DNA of 64,000 nt from Roseofilum capinflatum BLCC-M114 (GTDB lineage Bacteria > Cyanobacteriota > Cyanobacteriia > Cyanobacteriales > Desertifilaceae). The first letter of the stretch is position 1; each line of letters begins with the position of its first letter. The stretch is taken from assembly GCF_030068505.1 (NCBI RefSeq), contig NZ_JAQOSO010000001.1, positions 1 through 64,000 on the forward strand, given 5' to 3'. Shown here piece by piece: positions 52,078 through 61,657 of the stretch. A program made the position numbers and the translations under genes. The notes under the pieces were generated by a model. That model saw only the letters and a program-made list of their open reading frames with translations. It ran no database searches and was not told the origin of the DNA.

Positions 52078-53244
52078 ATGGGTCGTGTTGGGGTTTTACT
52101 CTTAAACTTAGGTGGGCCGGAAAAATTAGAGGATGTTCGCCCGTTCTTGTTTAATCTATTTTCCGATCCAGAAATTATTCGCCTGCCGGTGGCCTGGTTA
52201 CAGAAACCCCTAGCCTGGTTGATTTCCAGTAGTCGCTACAAAAAATCTCAAGAAAATTATAAGCAAATCGGTGGCGGGTCTCCCCTACGCAGAATTACGG
52301 AAGAACAAGCCCAAGCCCTGGAAGCGAGTTTAGCCAAAAAGGGACAAGAGGCGAAAATTTATGTGGGAATGCGCTACTGGTATCCGTTTACAGAAGATGC
52401 GATCGCCGAAATCAAACAAGATAAAATCGATCATCTGGTCATTCTCCCCCTCTATCCCCAGTTTTCCATTAGCACCAGTGGTTCGAGTTTCCGAGTTTTG
52501 GAAAGACTATGGGAAAAAGACCGAGTATTGGGGAATAACGTTAAATATAGCCTGATTTCCTCCTGGTACGATCGCCCCGGCTATCTCCAAGCCATGGCAG
52601 ACTTGATTGCCCAGCAATTAGATCAATTTGAACATCCCGATCAAGTCCATCTGTTTTTTAGCGCCCATGGGGTTCCCGTCAGCTATGTAGAAGAAGCAGG
52701 CGATCCCTATCAACGAGAAATCGAAGCCTGTACGTCCCTCATTGTCAAAACTCTGAACCGCCCCAATCCCCATACCCTAGCCTATCAAAGCCGTGTTGGC
52801 CCAGTAGAATGGCTACAACCCTATACGGAAGATGCCCTACAAGAATTGGGCGAAAAACAGGTGAAAGATGTCTTAGTGATTCCCATTAGCTTTGTGAGCG
52901 AACATATTGAAACCCTGCAAGAAATCGATATTGAATATCGAGAAGTGGCAGAAGAAGCCGGAATTAGCAATTTCCGCCGCGTCCCTGCTCTCGATACCCA
53001 TGCCGGATTTATTGACGATTTAGCCGATTTAGTGCTTGATTCGCTCAACTCTCCGAGCCAGAAATTCTCCGATGTGGTGCGTCCTTCTGAAGAACTGAAA
53101 ATGTATCCTCAAGAGCGCTGGGAAATGGGAATCACCACTAGCGCCGAAGTCTGGAATGGTCGGTTGGCAATGTTGGGCTTTATTGCCTTACTGGTAGAGT
53201 TGTTCAGTGGAAAAGGGATCTTACATGCGATCGGTATTTTGTAG
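52078..53244 (+). CDS. hemH: Ferrochelatase with C-terminal CAB/HLI domain
   Basis: A 388-aa enzyme that inserts ferrous iron into protoporphyrin IX, making heme. Motifs: [32 protein letters not shown], the catalytic His in [19 protein letters not shown] and Glu in [16 protein letters not shown]. Residues 350-388 add a membrane helix with the chlorophyll-binding signature [19 protein letters not shown], as in nearly all cyanobacterial ferrochelatases, thought to coordinate heme and chlorophyll synthesis. Upstream (51980-52077) is a short gap with a GCGCAAAGCGC hairpin. Confidence 0.97.
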   Translation: MGRVGVLLLNLGGPEKLEDVRPFLFNLFSDPEIIRLPVAWLQKPLAWLISSSRYKKSQENYKQIGGGSPLRRITEEQAQALEASLAKKGQEAKIYVGMRYWYPFTEDAIAEIKQDKIDHLVILPLYPQFSISTSGSSFRVLERLWEKDRVLGNNVKYSLISSWYDRPGYLQAMADLIAQQLDQFEHPDQVHLFFSAHGVPVSYVEEAGDPYQREIEACTSLIVKTLNRPNPHTLAYQSRVGPVEWLQPYTEDALQELGEKQVKDVLVIPISFVSEHIETLQEIDIEYREVAEEAGISNFRRVPALDTHAGFIDDLADLVLDSLNSPSQKFSDVVRPSEELKMYPQERWEMGITTSAEVWNGRLAMLGFIALLVELFSGKGILHAIGIL

Positions 53245-53349
53245 CAGTTTTTCCTACTTCCTTGTTCTCACGTGATTCCATTGCCAGGGGAGACCAGACA
53301 ATGGGATAATCAATCCCATCAGCTCTGTATCCCTGCCCTTAACCCCATC

Positions 53350-53736
53350 ATGGATTGTATTCACGTCTCCAATATTCGCTGTTATGGATATATTGGCTAC
53401 TTACCCGAAGAAAAAATACTCGGACAATGGTTTACCGTCGATCTATCCTTGTGGTTAGATTTATCGGTCTCTGGGCAGAGTGATAATATCAATGACACCT
53501 TCAATTACTGTGAAGCCATTGACCGGGTTAAGACCATCGTGAGCAGCAATAAATTTGACTTAATTGAAAAGCTGGCTACGGCGATCGCCGATGACCTGCT
53601 GAACCTGGAAAACCAACCCCACCAACGCCCAGCTCTACAAAAAGTCGGCGTGCGCGTGATCAAATCTCCTCCCATACCCGACTTTGGTGGCCAGGTTACC
53701 ATTGACATTACACGAGAGAATCCCAAATTCGCCTAA
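53350..53736 (+). CDS. folB: Dihydroneopterin aldolase
   Basis: A 128-aa enzyme of folate synthesis that converts dihydroneopterin to hydroxymethyl-dihydropterin and glycolaldehyde. Family marks: IHVSNIRCYGYIGYLPEEKILGQ (Tyr and Glu), DTFNYCEAIDRV, and FDLIEKLATAIADDLL, with the C-terminal RVIKSPPIP. ATG 53350 (MDCIHVSNIR) fits the family; the open frame continues 26 codons upstream without support. Confidence 0.92.
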   Translation: MDCIHVSNIRCYGYIGYLPEEKILGQWFTVDLSLWLDLSVSGQSDNINDTFNYCEAIDRVKTIVSSNKFDLIEKLATAIADDLLNLENQPHQRPALQKVGVRVIKSPPIPDFGGQVTIDITRENPKFA

Positions 53737-53941
53737 TCCCGGTCAACCAGGAAGATCCGCCATTTTCAGAGGGGTTATCGGCTCCCCGCCTTTACCAAGA
53801 AACTGTTACATTAGTTTATAAGCATAACGATTGACAAAACAGCACAGTAGTGACCTGTTACTATGACTCAATCTCGAATGCAAAAGCGGCTCCGACCTAA
53901 AAGGCTAGAAGTTGTCGCGGTGAACTGTACGGAGGTCTAAC

Positions 53942-54283
53942 GTGAATAACCCGTCGAATCAAAATCCTGAATTATTTCAGGGCGACACTGACAATAACTT
54001 ATTATGGGATTATGTTCAATCTTTGAGTCCGGAAACCGTGGCTCAACTCTCTAAACCTACCTCTTCCGAAGTTTTCCAAGTCATGGAAAACAACATCATT
54101 GGACTTCTGGGCCATCTTCCGTCAGAACAATTTGGGGTTACCGTAACCACCAACCGAGAAAACCTCGGCCGCCTCTTAGCCTCCGCCATGATCAGTGGCT
54201 ATTTTTTGCGTAATGCAGAACAGCGTATGATGTTTGAACATACCTGGTCAGCCTCTGAATCTCACGGAGCTGAGACTGAGTAA
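53942..54283 (+). CDS. DUF760 family protein (paralogue 2)
   Basis: A 113-aa DUF760 protein, closely similar in its core (VMENNIIGLLGHLPSEQFGV, TTNRENLGRLLASAMISGYFL) to the gene at 31276. The start is a GTG at 53942 preceded by ACGGAGG (53931-53937), an excellent ribosome-binding site. The upstream gap has TTGACA at 53831 and TACTAT at 53859, a possible promoter although the spacing of 22 bp is long. It ends 33 bp before mutY, on the same strand. Confidence 0.85.
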   Translation: MNNPSNQNPELFQGDTDNNLLWDYVQSLSPETVAQLSKPTSSEVFQVMENNIIGLLGHLPSEQFGVTVTTNRENLGRLLASAMISGYFLRNAEQRMMFEHTWSASESHGAETE

Positions 54284-54316
54284 GGTTTACTGAAGTCAAG
54301 TTTCCAGCAGGTTCAG

Positions 54317-55450
54317 GTGTCTTCATTTTCTCCATCCCCACAAACTCCTTGGACGTTTCCTGAACCTGCTGTTCTGGAGTTCCTCAGAGCAGCTCTACTG
54401 CACTGGTATGATGATGCAGGTCGGGTCTTGCCTTGGCGAAAAGAGCGAGACCCTTACCGGATTTGGATTTCCGAGATTATGCTCCAGCAAACCCAAGTGA
54501 AGACGGTTTTACCCTATTACGATCGCTGGTTGCAAGCCTTTCCTACCCTAGAAACCTTAGCCCAAGCTGACCGACAACAGGTGCTGAAACTCTGGGAAGG
54601 ATTGGGTTATTATAGCCGGGCGCGGAATCTCCATCAGGCTGCCCAGCAAGTGATGGAAAAGCATCAGGGCATTTTTCCCCAACAGTTAGAACCAGTCTTA
54701 AGCTTACCGGGTATTGGCCGCACCACGGCTGGGGGCATTCTCAGCGCTGCCTTTAATCAACCCATTTCTATATTAGATGGCAATGTTAAACGCATCTTCG
54801 CTAGACTAACAACGCTACCGAAGCCCCCAGGGAAAGCTCAGAAACAGCTTTGGCAATTATCGGATGCTATGGTAGATCGGGAGAATCCCAGAGACTTTAA
54901 TCAAGCCCTGATGGACTTAGGAGCAACAATTTGTACTCCGAAAGCGCCAAAATGCGATCGCTGTCCCTGGAGTCCCCATTGTCTCGCCCATCAAACCGGA
55001 ACCCCTACCCATTGGCCCATGCGTGAAACTCCCCCTGTTCGCCCTCACAAAAACATCGGTGTTGCCGTCATCTGGAATGATCGAGGACAACTGCTCATTG
55101 ACCGTCGTTTAGACCAAGGATTACTCGGCGGTTTGTGGGAGTTCCCTGGCGGCAAACTCGAACCGGATGAAACTCTACCAGAGTGTATTAAACGGGAAAT
55201 TCAAGAAGAACTTGCCATAGACATAGAAGTGGGCGATCATCTGATTACTATTGACCATGCCTATACCCATTTTCGGGTCACCTTAAATGTCTATAATTGT
55301 CGCCACTGTTCGGGGACACCTCAAGCCATAGAATGCCAAGACATTCGTTGGGTGACTTTAGAAGAATTAGATCAATTTCCCTTTCCCAAAGCCAATCTAA
55401 AAATTATTCAAGCCCTACGTGAGCAAGGAGTATGGCAGTCAAATGAGTAA
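54317..55450 (+). CDS. mutY: A/G-specific adenine glycosylase MutY
   Basis: A 377-aa base-excision repair enzyme that removes adenine opposite 8-oxoguanine. Catalytic domain: SEIMLQQTQVKTVLPYY (active-site Glu), helix-hairpin-helix LPGIGRTTAGGI followed by ILDGNVKRI with the catalytic Asp, and an iron-sulfur cluster from C-x6-C-x2-C-x5-C in CTPKAPKCDRCPWSPHC. The C-terminal domain is a NUDIX-like module (WEFPGGKLEPDETLPECIKRE...EE), which reads 8-oxoG. The start is a GTG (54317). Confidence 0.95.
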   Translation: MSSFSPSPQTPWTFPEPAVLEFLRAALLHWYDDAGRVLPWRKERDPYRIWISEIMLQQTQVKTVLPYYDRWLQAFPTLETLAQADRQQVLKLWEGLGYYSRARNLHQAAQQVMEKHQGIFPQQLEPVLSLPGIGRTTAGGILSAAFNQPISILDGNVKRIFARLTTLPKPPGKAQKQLWQLSDAMVDRENPRDFNQALMDLGATICTPKAPKCDRCPWSPHCLAHQTGTPTHWPMRETPPVRPHKNIGVAVIWNDRGQLLIDRRLDQGLLGGLWEFPGGKLEPDETLPECIKREIQEELAIDIEVGDHLITIDHAYTHFRVTLNVYNCRHCSGTPQAIECQDIRWVTLEELDQFPFPKANLKIIQALREQGVWQSNE

Positions 55451-55499
55451 TACAGCGCTTTGCGCTGTAATGTACCTCATAGTAGAGGAAATTGCTGTA

Positions 55500-55934
55500 T
55501 TACCCATTGATTTTTTTTGCCTCATAAATCCATTGAGCGACTTTATCTACCGATGGACAAAGATCGCGGCGCTGCATGAGAGAAACTTGTAATTTCAGCA
55601 CTTGACGATGTAACTGAGGAGCAGACATCTGGGAAAGTTGGGCTACTGATGCAACTCCGGCATGGAGTAACAAACCATTATACTGACAGCCAATACTTTC
55701 GAGTCTGGCTAAGTCCGATAAGGCAATCCATTTATTTAAAACTTGGAGCGGTAATCGCAATTTTTGACCGTATTCGATGCGTTTGGGCATGGGAGTTATT
55801 GTTTTGAGCAGATCCGCCGTTGTTTCTAAGCCTAAATCTGATAATTGGCTGTAGTGCTTGGCACTGAGTCCGGGGAGTTGTTCTAGGGGCCAAAAACAAG
55901 GCGTGATGGGTTGAGCAGAAGATGGAGCGTTCAT
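55500..55934 (-). CDS. DUF4332 domain protein
   Basis: A 144-aa protein with two helix-hairpin-helix-like units (LEQLPGLSAKHYSQLSDLGL, LESIGCQYNGLLLHAGVAS), the pattern of DUF4332, related in fold to DNA-binding HhH tandem domains. Function unknown. Its ATG overlaps the stop of the chorismate-binding enzyme by 4 bp (ATGA), so translation is coupled. Confidence 0.8.
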   Translation of the reverse strand: MNAPSSAQPITPCFWPLEQLPGLSAKHYSQLSDLGLETTADLLKTITPMPKRIEYGQKLRLPLQVLNKWIALSDLARLESIGCQYNGLLLHAGVASVAQLSQMSAPQLHRQVLKLQVSLMQRRDLCPSVDKVAQWIYEAKKING

Positions 55935-57319
55935 GATTCCAAAACTAAGTTGGTTAACATCGTATTCATTTTATTCACAGATTCAATATACTCATTGCGG
56001 GCAACCGATTCGGCCATAATTCCTGCACCCGCATTGAGATAAATCCATTCTCCATATTGATAGGCTGACCGAATGGGAATGGCTAAATCTGCCTCTTCTT
56101 GAGAGTTGATCCAGCCGATCGCCCCAGCATAAATGCCTCTGGGTTCGGTTTCTAGGCGATCGATCCAGGAGATCGCCACCTCCTTCTCAATTCCCGAAAC
56201 CGTTACCCCCGGAAACAACACCTTCAGGGCATCCCAGAGAGAGTGATTAGAGCGCAATTGACCTTGAACTTCGGATGATAAATGCTGTACCCATCGGTAC
56301 TGCTTCACCTGCATAAAGTCCATTACTTTGACCGTCCCCGGTGTACAAACCTGCTGCATTTCATCTTGTACCAACCAAATGGACAGAGCATGTTCTTTAA
56401 CTTCCTTCGCATCCGCAAATAACTGGCGTTTGAGCTGTTCATCTGCTTCTGGAGTCTCTCCCCTGGGGCGAGTTCCCGCTACGGGATTGGTCATTAATGT
56501 TCGCCCCTTCAAGGGATCGTGGGATAATTGCATCAAAATTTCTGGACTAAAGCCTACCGTCCTTACTCCAGGAAGGTGCAACCCATAGGAACGAAGAGCC
56601 TGATTCTGTTGATTCCCCAGGATATAGGTTCCTAAAATATCTAAATTGCCCTTGAGTTTCACGGAGCGAGAGAGAATCGCCTTATGTAATTCCCCTTGAT
56701 GAATTGCGGCTTGCAGGGTTTCTACTTGGGTCTGATATTGGTCTCGATCGGTCAAGACTAATTCTGGCCTTGTCCGACTCTGGGTCGTTCTACATTCAGA
56801 ATCCTGTAATAACTTACAAACCGGTTCAGGAGACTCTAGGGTACGCACAAGAATCCGATCGGAAGTCATAATCACTTCTGTCGCAGGCACAAAAAAATAC
56901 AGTAGGGGGCCGGCGATCGCCTTCCGATACGGATAATAATAGCGAACACAATCAAAACTCACATAACCATAGGCTGTCCACTGCTCCAGAGGAATCGAAG
57001 CTAAGGCCTCTTCCACCTGCTTCAACGGGTCATCCACGGGAAAATATCGATCCTCAATCAGCCCTTGGAGCGTTACCTGCTGGAGATCCACCGAAACGGC
57101 GATCGCCCGATTCCCCGCAAATCGTACCACTTCCTCACTCTGATACACGCCGTATTCAGAAAAGAGCCTAGACTCAATTAACGTCTGTAATACACCTAAT
57201 GGTTCCCTCTGACCAGGGAGTAACACTTCATTGTAAGTCCAGGTTCTGCCCATGTTTGGTAAAAGACAGCGAGGGGTGAGAGGGAACAGTGCCGCAATAG
57301 GCCCTTTCGATTCTCCCAT
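55931..57319 (-). CDS. Chorismate-binding enzyme (isochorismate/salicylate synthase-like)
   Basis: A 462-aa member of the anthranilate/isochorismate synthase component I family. Visible parts: GELHKAILSRSVKL (catalytic region), RTLMTNPVAGTRPRGETPE, the metal motif DAKEVKEHALSIW, LFPGVTVSGIEKE and GAGIMAESVARNEYIE. The TVSGI segment is like isochorismate/salicylate synthases rather than anthranilate synthase (which has GAPK). In cyanobacteria isochorismate would feed phylloquinone. The enzyme type (MenF, salicylate synthase or other) is not settled. It is upstream of the overlapping DUF4332 gene. Confidence 0.78.
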   Translation of the reverse strand: MGESKGPIAALFPLTPRCLLPNMGRTWTYNEVLLPGQREPLGVLQTLIESRLFSEYGVYQSEEVVRFAGNRAIAVSVDLQQVTLQGLIEDRYFPVDDPLKQVEEALASIPLEQWTAYGYVSFDCVRYYYPYRKAIAGPLLYFFVPATEVIMTSDRILVRTLESPEPVCKLLQDSECRTTQSRTRPELVLTDRDQYQTQVETLQAAIHQGELHKAILSRSVKLKGNLDILGTYILGNQQNQALRSYGLHLPGVRTVGFSPEILMQLSHDPLKGRTLMTNPVAGTRPRGETPEADEQLKRQLFADAKEVKEHALSIWLVQDEMQQVCTPGTVKVMDFMQVKQYRWVQHLSSEVQGQLRSNHSLWDALKVLFPGVTVSGIEKEVAISWIDRLETEPRGIYAGAIGWINSQEEADLAIPIRSAYQYGEWIYLNAGAGIMAESVARNEYIESVNKMNTMLTNLVLES

Positions 57320-57362
57320 CGATCGCCAACTCTGGTCAATTTAATTTAACCCGCTCTATCCA

Positions 57363-58355
57363 TCAACGGTTAATCGAACCATCCGGTAGAGTCGCACCCC
57401 GCAACGTTGCCCCCATCAAATTAGCGCTACTCAACTCCGCATTAAACAAATTCGCCTCAGCTAAATTCGCCCCACTCAAATCCGCTCGTCCCAAATAAGC
57501 ATCAATCAACTCAACTTTCTTCAACATGGCATTGCGGAACGTTACCCGACTCAAATCTGCCCGATTCAAACGTGCCATCGTTAAATCCGACTCGTCCAAA
57601 TTCACCCGATTCATCTTCGCATCCGCCAACAGAGCGCCCTGCAAATTCACCCGCATTAAATCCGCATCAATCAAGTTCACCCGTTCCATCCTGGCATCGG
57701 CCAAATTGGCATAGCGTAAATTCGCTTGACTGAGCAGAGCTTCCGTAAAAAAGGCTCCCTGCAAATTCGCGCCCTGTAAATTTGCTCCCGTTAAATCCGC
57801 CTCTCGCAACGTTGCCTCACTTAAATTCGCCTCACTGAGATCCACCTTAGACAAATCGGCCCCTGACAAATTCACCCCCCGTAAATCTGCCCGATGCAAG
57901 GTCGTTCCCCGCAAAAACGACATATAAGCCCGGCGCTCTTCTCGTAAATTGGCCCCCCTTAAACAAGCCCCCGTTAAATTAGCGCCACTTAAATCTGCCC
58001 CGCGCAAATCCACTTCCATCAGATTGGCATCCACCAAATTCGCCAAGGTTAAATCCGTCATCCGCAGATCGGCTTTTTGCAACGTTGTGCCATGTAAATC
58101 CGCATCATGTAACTTCGCCGAAGTCATACTGGCTTGGGTTAAATTCGCGCCTCCCAATTGAGTTCCCATTAAATTCGCCCGATTTAAGTTCGCTCGATTG
58201 AGATAGGCAAACATTAAATTGGCTCCTTGTAAATCCGCTTGATACAAGTAAATCCCAATCAAATCGGCTCCTCTCAAATTGGCGCGATTGAGCTTTGCAC
58301 CCGCAAATTTTTGCTCTCCAGATTCATAGCGCTTAATCAGTTCCTGAGCGTTCAT
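57363..58355 (-). CDS. Pentapeptide repeat protein
   Basis: A 330-aa protein formed by more than 50 pentapeptides (LNRANLRGADLIGIYLYQADL and so on), a long right-handed beta-helix, interrupted once by REERRAYMSFLRG near residue 140, which probably bulges out as a loop. The N-terminal cap MNAQELIKRYESGEQKFAG is shared with the gene at 28735. No signal peptide. Close upstream is the unknown gene at 58427. Confidence 0.9.
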   Translation of the reverse strand: MNAQELIKRYESGEQKFAGAKLNRANLRGADLIGIYLYQADLQGANLMFAYLNRANLNRANLMGTQLGGANLTQASMTSAKLHDADLHGTTLQKADLRMTDLTLANLVDANLMEVDLRGADLSGANLTGACLRGANLREERRAYMSFLRGTTLHRADLRGVNLSGADLSKVDLSEANLSEATLREADLTGANLQGANLQGAFFTEALLSQANLRYANLADARMERVNLIDADLMRVNLQGALLADAKMNRVNLDESDLTMARLNRADLSRVTFRNAMLKKVELIDAYLGRADLSGANLAEANLFNAELSSANLMGATLRGATLPDGSINR

Positions 58356-58426
58356 ACGTCCTCTTCATGCCCTTGATGGATAGTTGGCCAATCATGCCCA
58401 AATAATTTTGCTAATAGATTTTGCCC

Positions 58427-59281
58427 CTAGGAAGGCAAGATACGACGAGTTGATTCGGGTTCGAGATCGCTAAAATTAGAGGAGTTTTGAACCCTTGTCC
58501 CCCTTAACTCTCCAGGATTACGGTAAGCCTTAGCTCGATTTACCGCATCTTCCATTCCTGGTTCCCAATCTTGATAAAACCGCCCCATACATTGGAGGAT
58601 AGCTCCGGCAGCTTGATTACATTCCATGCTGTCTTCTTGGGCGTTATTGGCCGTCTCACACAGACATGCTTCTAATTTGGCAAAGGTTTCACACTGTTCG
58701 TAGATGCGATAGAGCAAGCTATCGAGGTTTTCGGTTTTCAGGTTCACCCAATCTTGTTCTTCTAAATGAGATTTTTGGTGTAACGCAGAAAATAATAGGA
58801 TCTTAGCTCGGAGGGGATTGGTATATCGCACCAGGTCTAAACGGAGATTGAAGGGATCATAACCGGTGCGAATTTGAGTGTTTACTGGTGGATCGACAAC
58901 AGGTGCAGAACTGGGTAGAGGCTGATGAGAGGCTAGGGTAATATGGGTCGGGGGAGCCGTGTATACTTGGGTGGCTTCTTCGGTATCGGGATAGACTTTG
59001 CCGACAATCAGAATAATACTGTTGGCGATCGCCTGATATTCTTGTCTTTTATTCAGGGTATTAGCAATCCGTTGTAGGGCTTCACTGAGATCCTCTAGAG
59101 TGGGATATTTATCAATCACTGATTCGAGTAGCGCCTGCAAAGACACAGCTTGTAAGCGTTTAGCATCATTTTCCCAAATATCTTGCCAGGCACAGACTAG
59201 CATTTTCTTCATCCGCAGGGATTCGGGATGACGTTCGATTTCGTTGGTAATTTGCGGTAGAGCAGAGGATAGAGAAAGCAT
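58427..59281 (-). CDS. Hypothetical protein
   Basis: A 284-aa mostly helical protein with no recognised family. Two similar helical halves seem to be present (LVCAWQDIWENDAKRLQAVSL and KILLFSALHQKSHLEEQDWVNL both lead into LESVIDKYPTLEDLSE / LDSLLYRIYEQCETFAKLE-like segments), joined by a Pro/Thr-rich linker (residues 105-135). This suggests an internal duplication. No signal peptide. It lies 71 bp upstream of the pentapeptide gene, same strand. Confidence 0.62.
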   Translation of the reverse strand: MLSLSSALPQITNEIERHPESLRMKKMLVCAWQDIWENDAKRLQAVSLQALLESVIDKYPTLEDLSEALQRIANTLNKRQEYQAIANSIILIVGKVYPDTEEATQVYTAPPTHITLASHQPLPSSAPVVDPPVNTQIRTGYDPFNLRLDLVRYTNPLRAKILLFSALHQKSHLEEQDWVNLKTENLDSLLYRIYEQCETFAKLEACLCETANNAQEDSMECNQAAGAILQCMGRFYQDWEPGMEDAVNRAKAYRNPGELRGTRVQNSSNFSDLEPESTRRILPS

Positions 59282-59565
59282 GATGAGCCAATGTCGTGTT
59301 CTGTTGGGTTGCGAGAGTGATTGCGGGGAGAAAAAATCCCGTAATTCCCCAGAAGGGGGTTGGCTTTTATTTTAATACCAGTTGTTCATACTGCATCGAT
59401 CCTTTAGAAAAGCTTACAAATTCCATGGGAGATGGGGGGATGGGGAGATGGGGGGATGGGGGAGTGAGTAGACCTAAAAACTGTTAATTGTTAATTGAAT
59501 GCTAAGGAGTGTTTAGGGCTATAAAATAGAAACAAATTTAAAGTGGGTGAGAATCAGGGGCTTGT

Positions 59566-60486
59566 ATGTCATTTCCAATTATTTATTCTGAGGAATTTTT
59601 GCGTCATGATACGGGACGACATCCGGAGAGGGCGGAGCGTCTGGGGGCGATCGCCGATTTGCTAAAATCTAGTCTATCGGCCGAATCTCTTGATTGGCGA
59701 TCGCCGACTCCCGTAGATGTGCGCCCAGTTTTACCCTGGATAGAGCAGATCCATACCCGCGAACATATTCAACGGGTGCGAGAAATTGCCCAAAAAGGAG
59801 GGGGGTTACTCGATGGGGATACCCCGATTTCGGCTCAGAGTTATGATGTGGCACTATTAGCCGTGAATGGTTGGATCGATGGTGTAGAGCAGGTTTTAGC
59901 CACAGGAAATCCGGCATTTGTGTTGGCACGTCCTCCGGGACATCACGCAGAATCGGAACGGGGGATGGGATTTTGTTTGTTTTCTAATGCGGCGATCGCC
60001 GCTCACTATGCTTTAGCACAACCGGGAGTCGAGCGAGTCGCTATTCTAGACTGGGATGTTCATCATGGGAATGGCACTCAGGCGATCGTTCAAAGTCATC
60101 GGCAAATTGCCTATTGTTCTCTCCATCAGTTTCCCTTTTATCCGGGAACCGGTAGAGCCACAGAGCGGGGAGAGTATAAAAATGTTTTAAATATTCCTTT
60201 ACCTCCAGGCTCTGGAATGGCAGAGTATTGGCCCCCCTTTGAGAGTCAAGCCATCCCCTTTTTAGAGCAGTTTAACCCCGATTTGTTGATCGTTAGTGCC
60301 GGTTATGATGCCACCAAAGACGATCCCTTAGCGAGTATGCATTTGGTTCCCGATGATTATGGCACATTCACCCAAGCTTGTTTACAACTTACCTCCAAAA
60401 TTCTGTTTGGTTTGGAGGGAGGTTATAATTTATCAAGTTTATCCGAGTCAGTGATGGCAACGATCGCCGCTTGTTTGCAAAAATAG
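59566..60486 (+). CDS. Histone deacetylase family hydrolase
   Basis: A 306-aa zinc-dependent deacetylase of the class II HDAC/acetylpolyamine amidohydrolase group. HPERAERLGAI, LARPPGHHAESERGMGFC (His-His), ILDWDVHHGNGTQ (metal Asp and His), SAGYDATKDDPL (metal Asp) and GLEGGYNL are all conserved. In bacteria the substrate may be acetylated polyamines, acetoin-pathway proteins or acetyl-lysine; this cannot be told here. Upstream gap 59282-59565 has G-rich tandem repeats at 59427-59465. Confidence 0.94.
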   Translation: MSFPIIYSEEFLRHDTGRHPERAERLGAIADLLKSSLSAESLDWRSPTPVDVRPVLPWIEQIHTREHIQRVREIAQKGGGLLDGDTPISAQSYDVALLAVNGWIDGVEQVLATGNPAFVLARPPGHHAESERGMGFCLFSNAAIAAHYALAQPGVERVAILDWDVHHGNGTQAIVQSHRQIAYCSLHQFPFYPGTGRATERGEYKNVLNIPLPPGSGMAEYWPPFESQAIPFLEQFNPDLLIVSAGYDATKDDPLASMHLVPDDYGTFTQACLQLTSKILFGLEGGYNLSSLSESVMATIAACLQK

Positions 60487-60497
60487 CATGAAATCTG

Positions 60498-60752
60498 ATG
60501 AAAGTTACCGTTGATATTCCAGCGATCGCCCTCTCTCAGTTAGTGGCTCCCACTCTAATGGAGCCGCGCATTACTTTGAACAATATTTCTTGGCAACAGT
60601 ATGAAACTCTGGTGACAACGCTCTCTCCCTCCCGCAATTTGCGCCTGAGTTATAACCAAGGACTATTAGAAATAATGACCACTTCTTCGCAACATGAAAG
60701 GATTAGAAGTCTCATTAGAAGACTTCTGGAAACCTATGCTTGGAGGGAATAG
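60498..60752 (+). pseudogene. Truncated Uma2 family (DUF820) gene
   Basis: Only the first 84 residues of a Uma2-type PD-(D/E)XK nuclease-like protein (family about 190 aa): LNNISWQQYETLVTTLSPS, RLSYNQGLLEIMTTSSQHERI. The catalytic Asp/Glu-x-Lys half is missing. The stop codon TAG is supplied by a tandem heptamer array that starts right there (60751), so the 3' half was lost, probably by deletion at the repeat. The start is normal, 11 bp after the deacetylase-family gene. Confidence 0.8.
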
Positions 60753-60801
60753 GCAATAGGCAATAGGCAATAGGGAATAGGGAATAGGGAATAGGGAATA
60801 G
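60751..60801. repeat. Heptamer tandem repeat
   Basis: GGCAATA repeated three times, then GGGAATA four to five times, exactly 7 bp each. It starts in the stop codon of the truncated Uma2 gene and fills the gap to 60801. Confidence 0.88.
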
Positions 60802-60920
60802 GGTCAGAGAATGGGATCAGCCCTGGCTATAACGAAAGATATCGAACAAGCTATCCATGCCGTTTTCCATGATTTGTAAATACTATAGCGCGAAGCGCTA
60901 TAATTGCTAATTGCTAATTA

Positions 60921-61601
60921 TTAATTGATATAAACTTGACTGAGGATATAGCGTAGGCGATCGTAATCATCTTTGAGTAAAAGGCTCAAATTTCGCCCCG
61001 CTTGCACTAACCAAGAGTGTTCCGTATGGCGCAGTTGGTAAATATTTCTCAGGGTAGCTGCAATTAGCCCATCAACCGGCGTTCCAGGAATTTCTAGTAA
61101 AATGCGGATAAAGTCCAATTGCTCGCTAAAGCGAATCACTTCATCCGGATGACATTGATAAACCGCTTGGTGAATTTGGGGAGGACGAGGGGGTAAATGC
61201 TGATAAACTCTAGAGCGAGAATTCCGAGATTCTAGGGTTTCAAATCCGACGATCGCCGCTCGAAACTCAGTTTTGAGCATAGCAAAAATTTGCGGTTGCT
61301 CTGCTCGCAGTTGTTCTAGGGAGAGTCCCAACGCTCTAGCGCGGTGGATCGAGTCAATGGGGGTAGTGGTAGCATGATAAACCACGGCATACACCCAATA
61401 ACCTGCATCCGTTTCTGGGGAGGTTTCTGGAGTGACACCGAGCGATCGCACCAAAGAGCCAAACGCTGGCATCATGGGAAAGTTGAGATCTTCCGGTTCC
61501 AGACATTGGGCTAAAAATTCCGATGTTGCCGTTTCGATCACCTCAGCGATATGATTTTGGGGGCGATCGGTGATGGAAGTTTGAGTTAAGGGTAAGCGCA
61601 T
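60921..61601 (-). CDS. Hypothetical protein
   Basis: A 226-aa soluble helical protein of no recognised family. Segments such as TDAGYWVYAVVYHATTTPIDSIHRARALGLS and LDFIRILLEIPGTPVDGLIAATLRNI look conserved. ATG 61601 is chosen (MRLPLTQTSITDRP); 12 more codons are open upstream, with no support. Downstream, 60820-60920 holds a TAGCGCGAAGCGCTATA hairpin at about 60886-60901. Confidence 0.58.
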   Translation of the reverse strand: MRLPLTQTSITDRPQNHIAEVIETATSEFLAQCLEPEDLNFPMMPAFGSLVRSLGVTPETSPETDAGYWVYAVVYHATTTPIDSIHRARALGLSLEQLRAEQPQIFAMLKTEFRAAIVGFETLESRNSRSRVYQHLPPRPPQIHQAVYQCHPDEVIRFSEQLDFIRILLEIPGTPVDGLIAATLRNIYQLRHTEHSWLVQAGRNLSLLLKDDYDRLRYILSQVYIN

Positions 61602-61657
61602 AGCGATCGCAGATGGGGAGATTAGGAAGATGGCCAATTATCCATTACCCAATAGTA

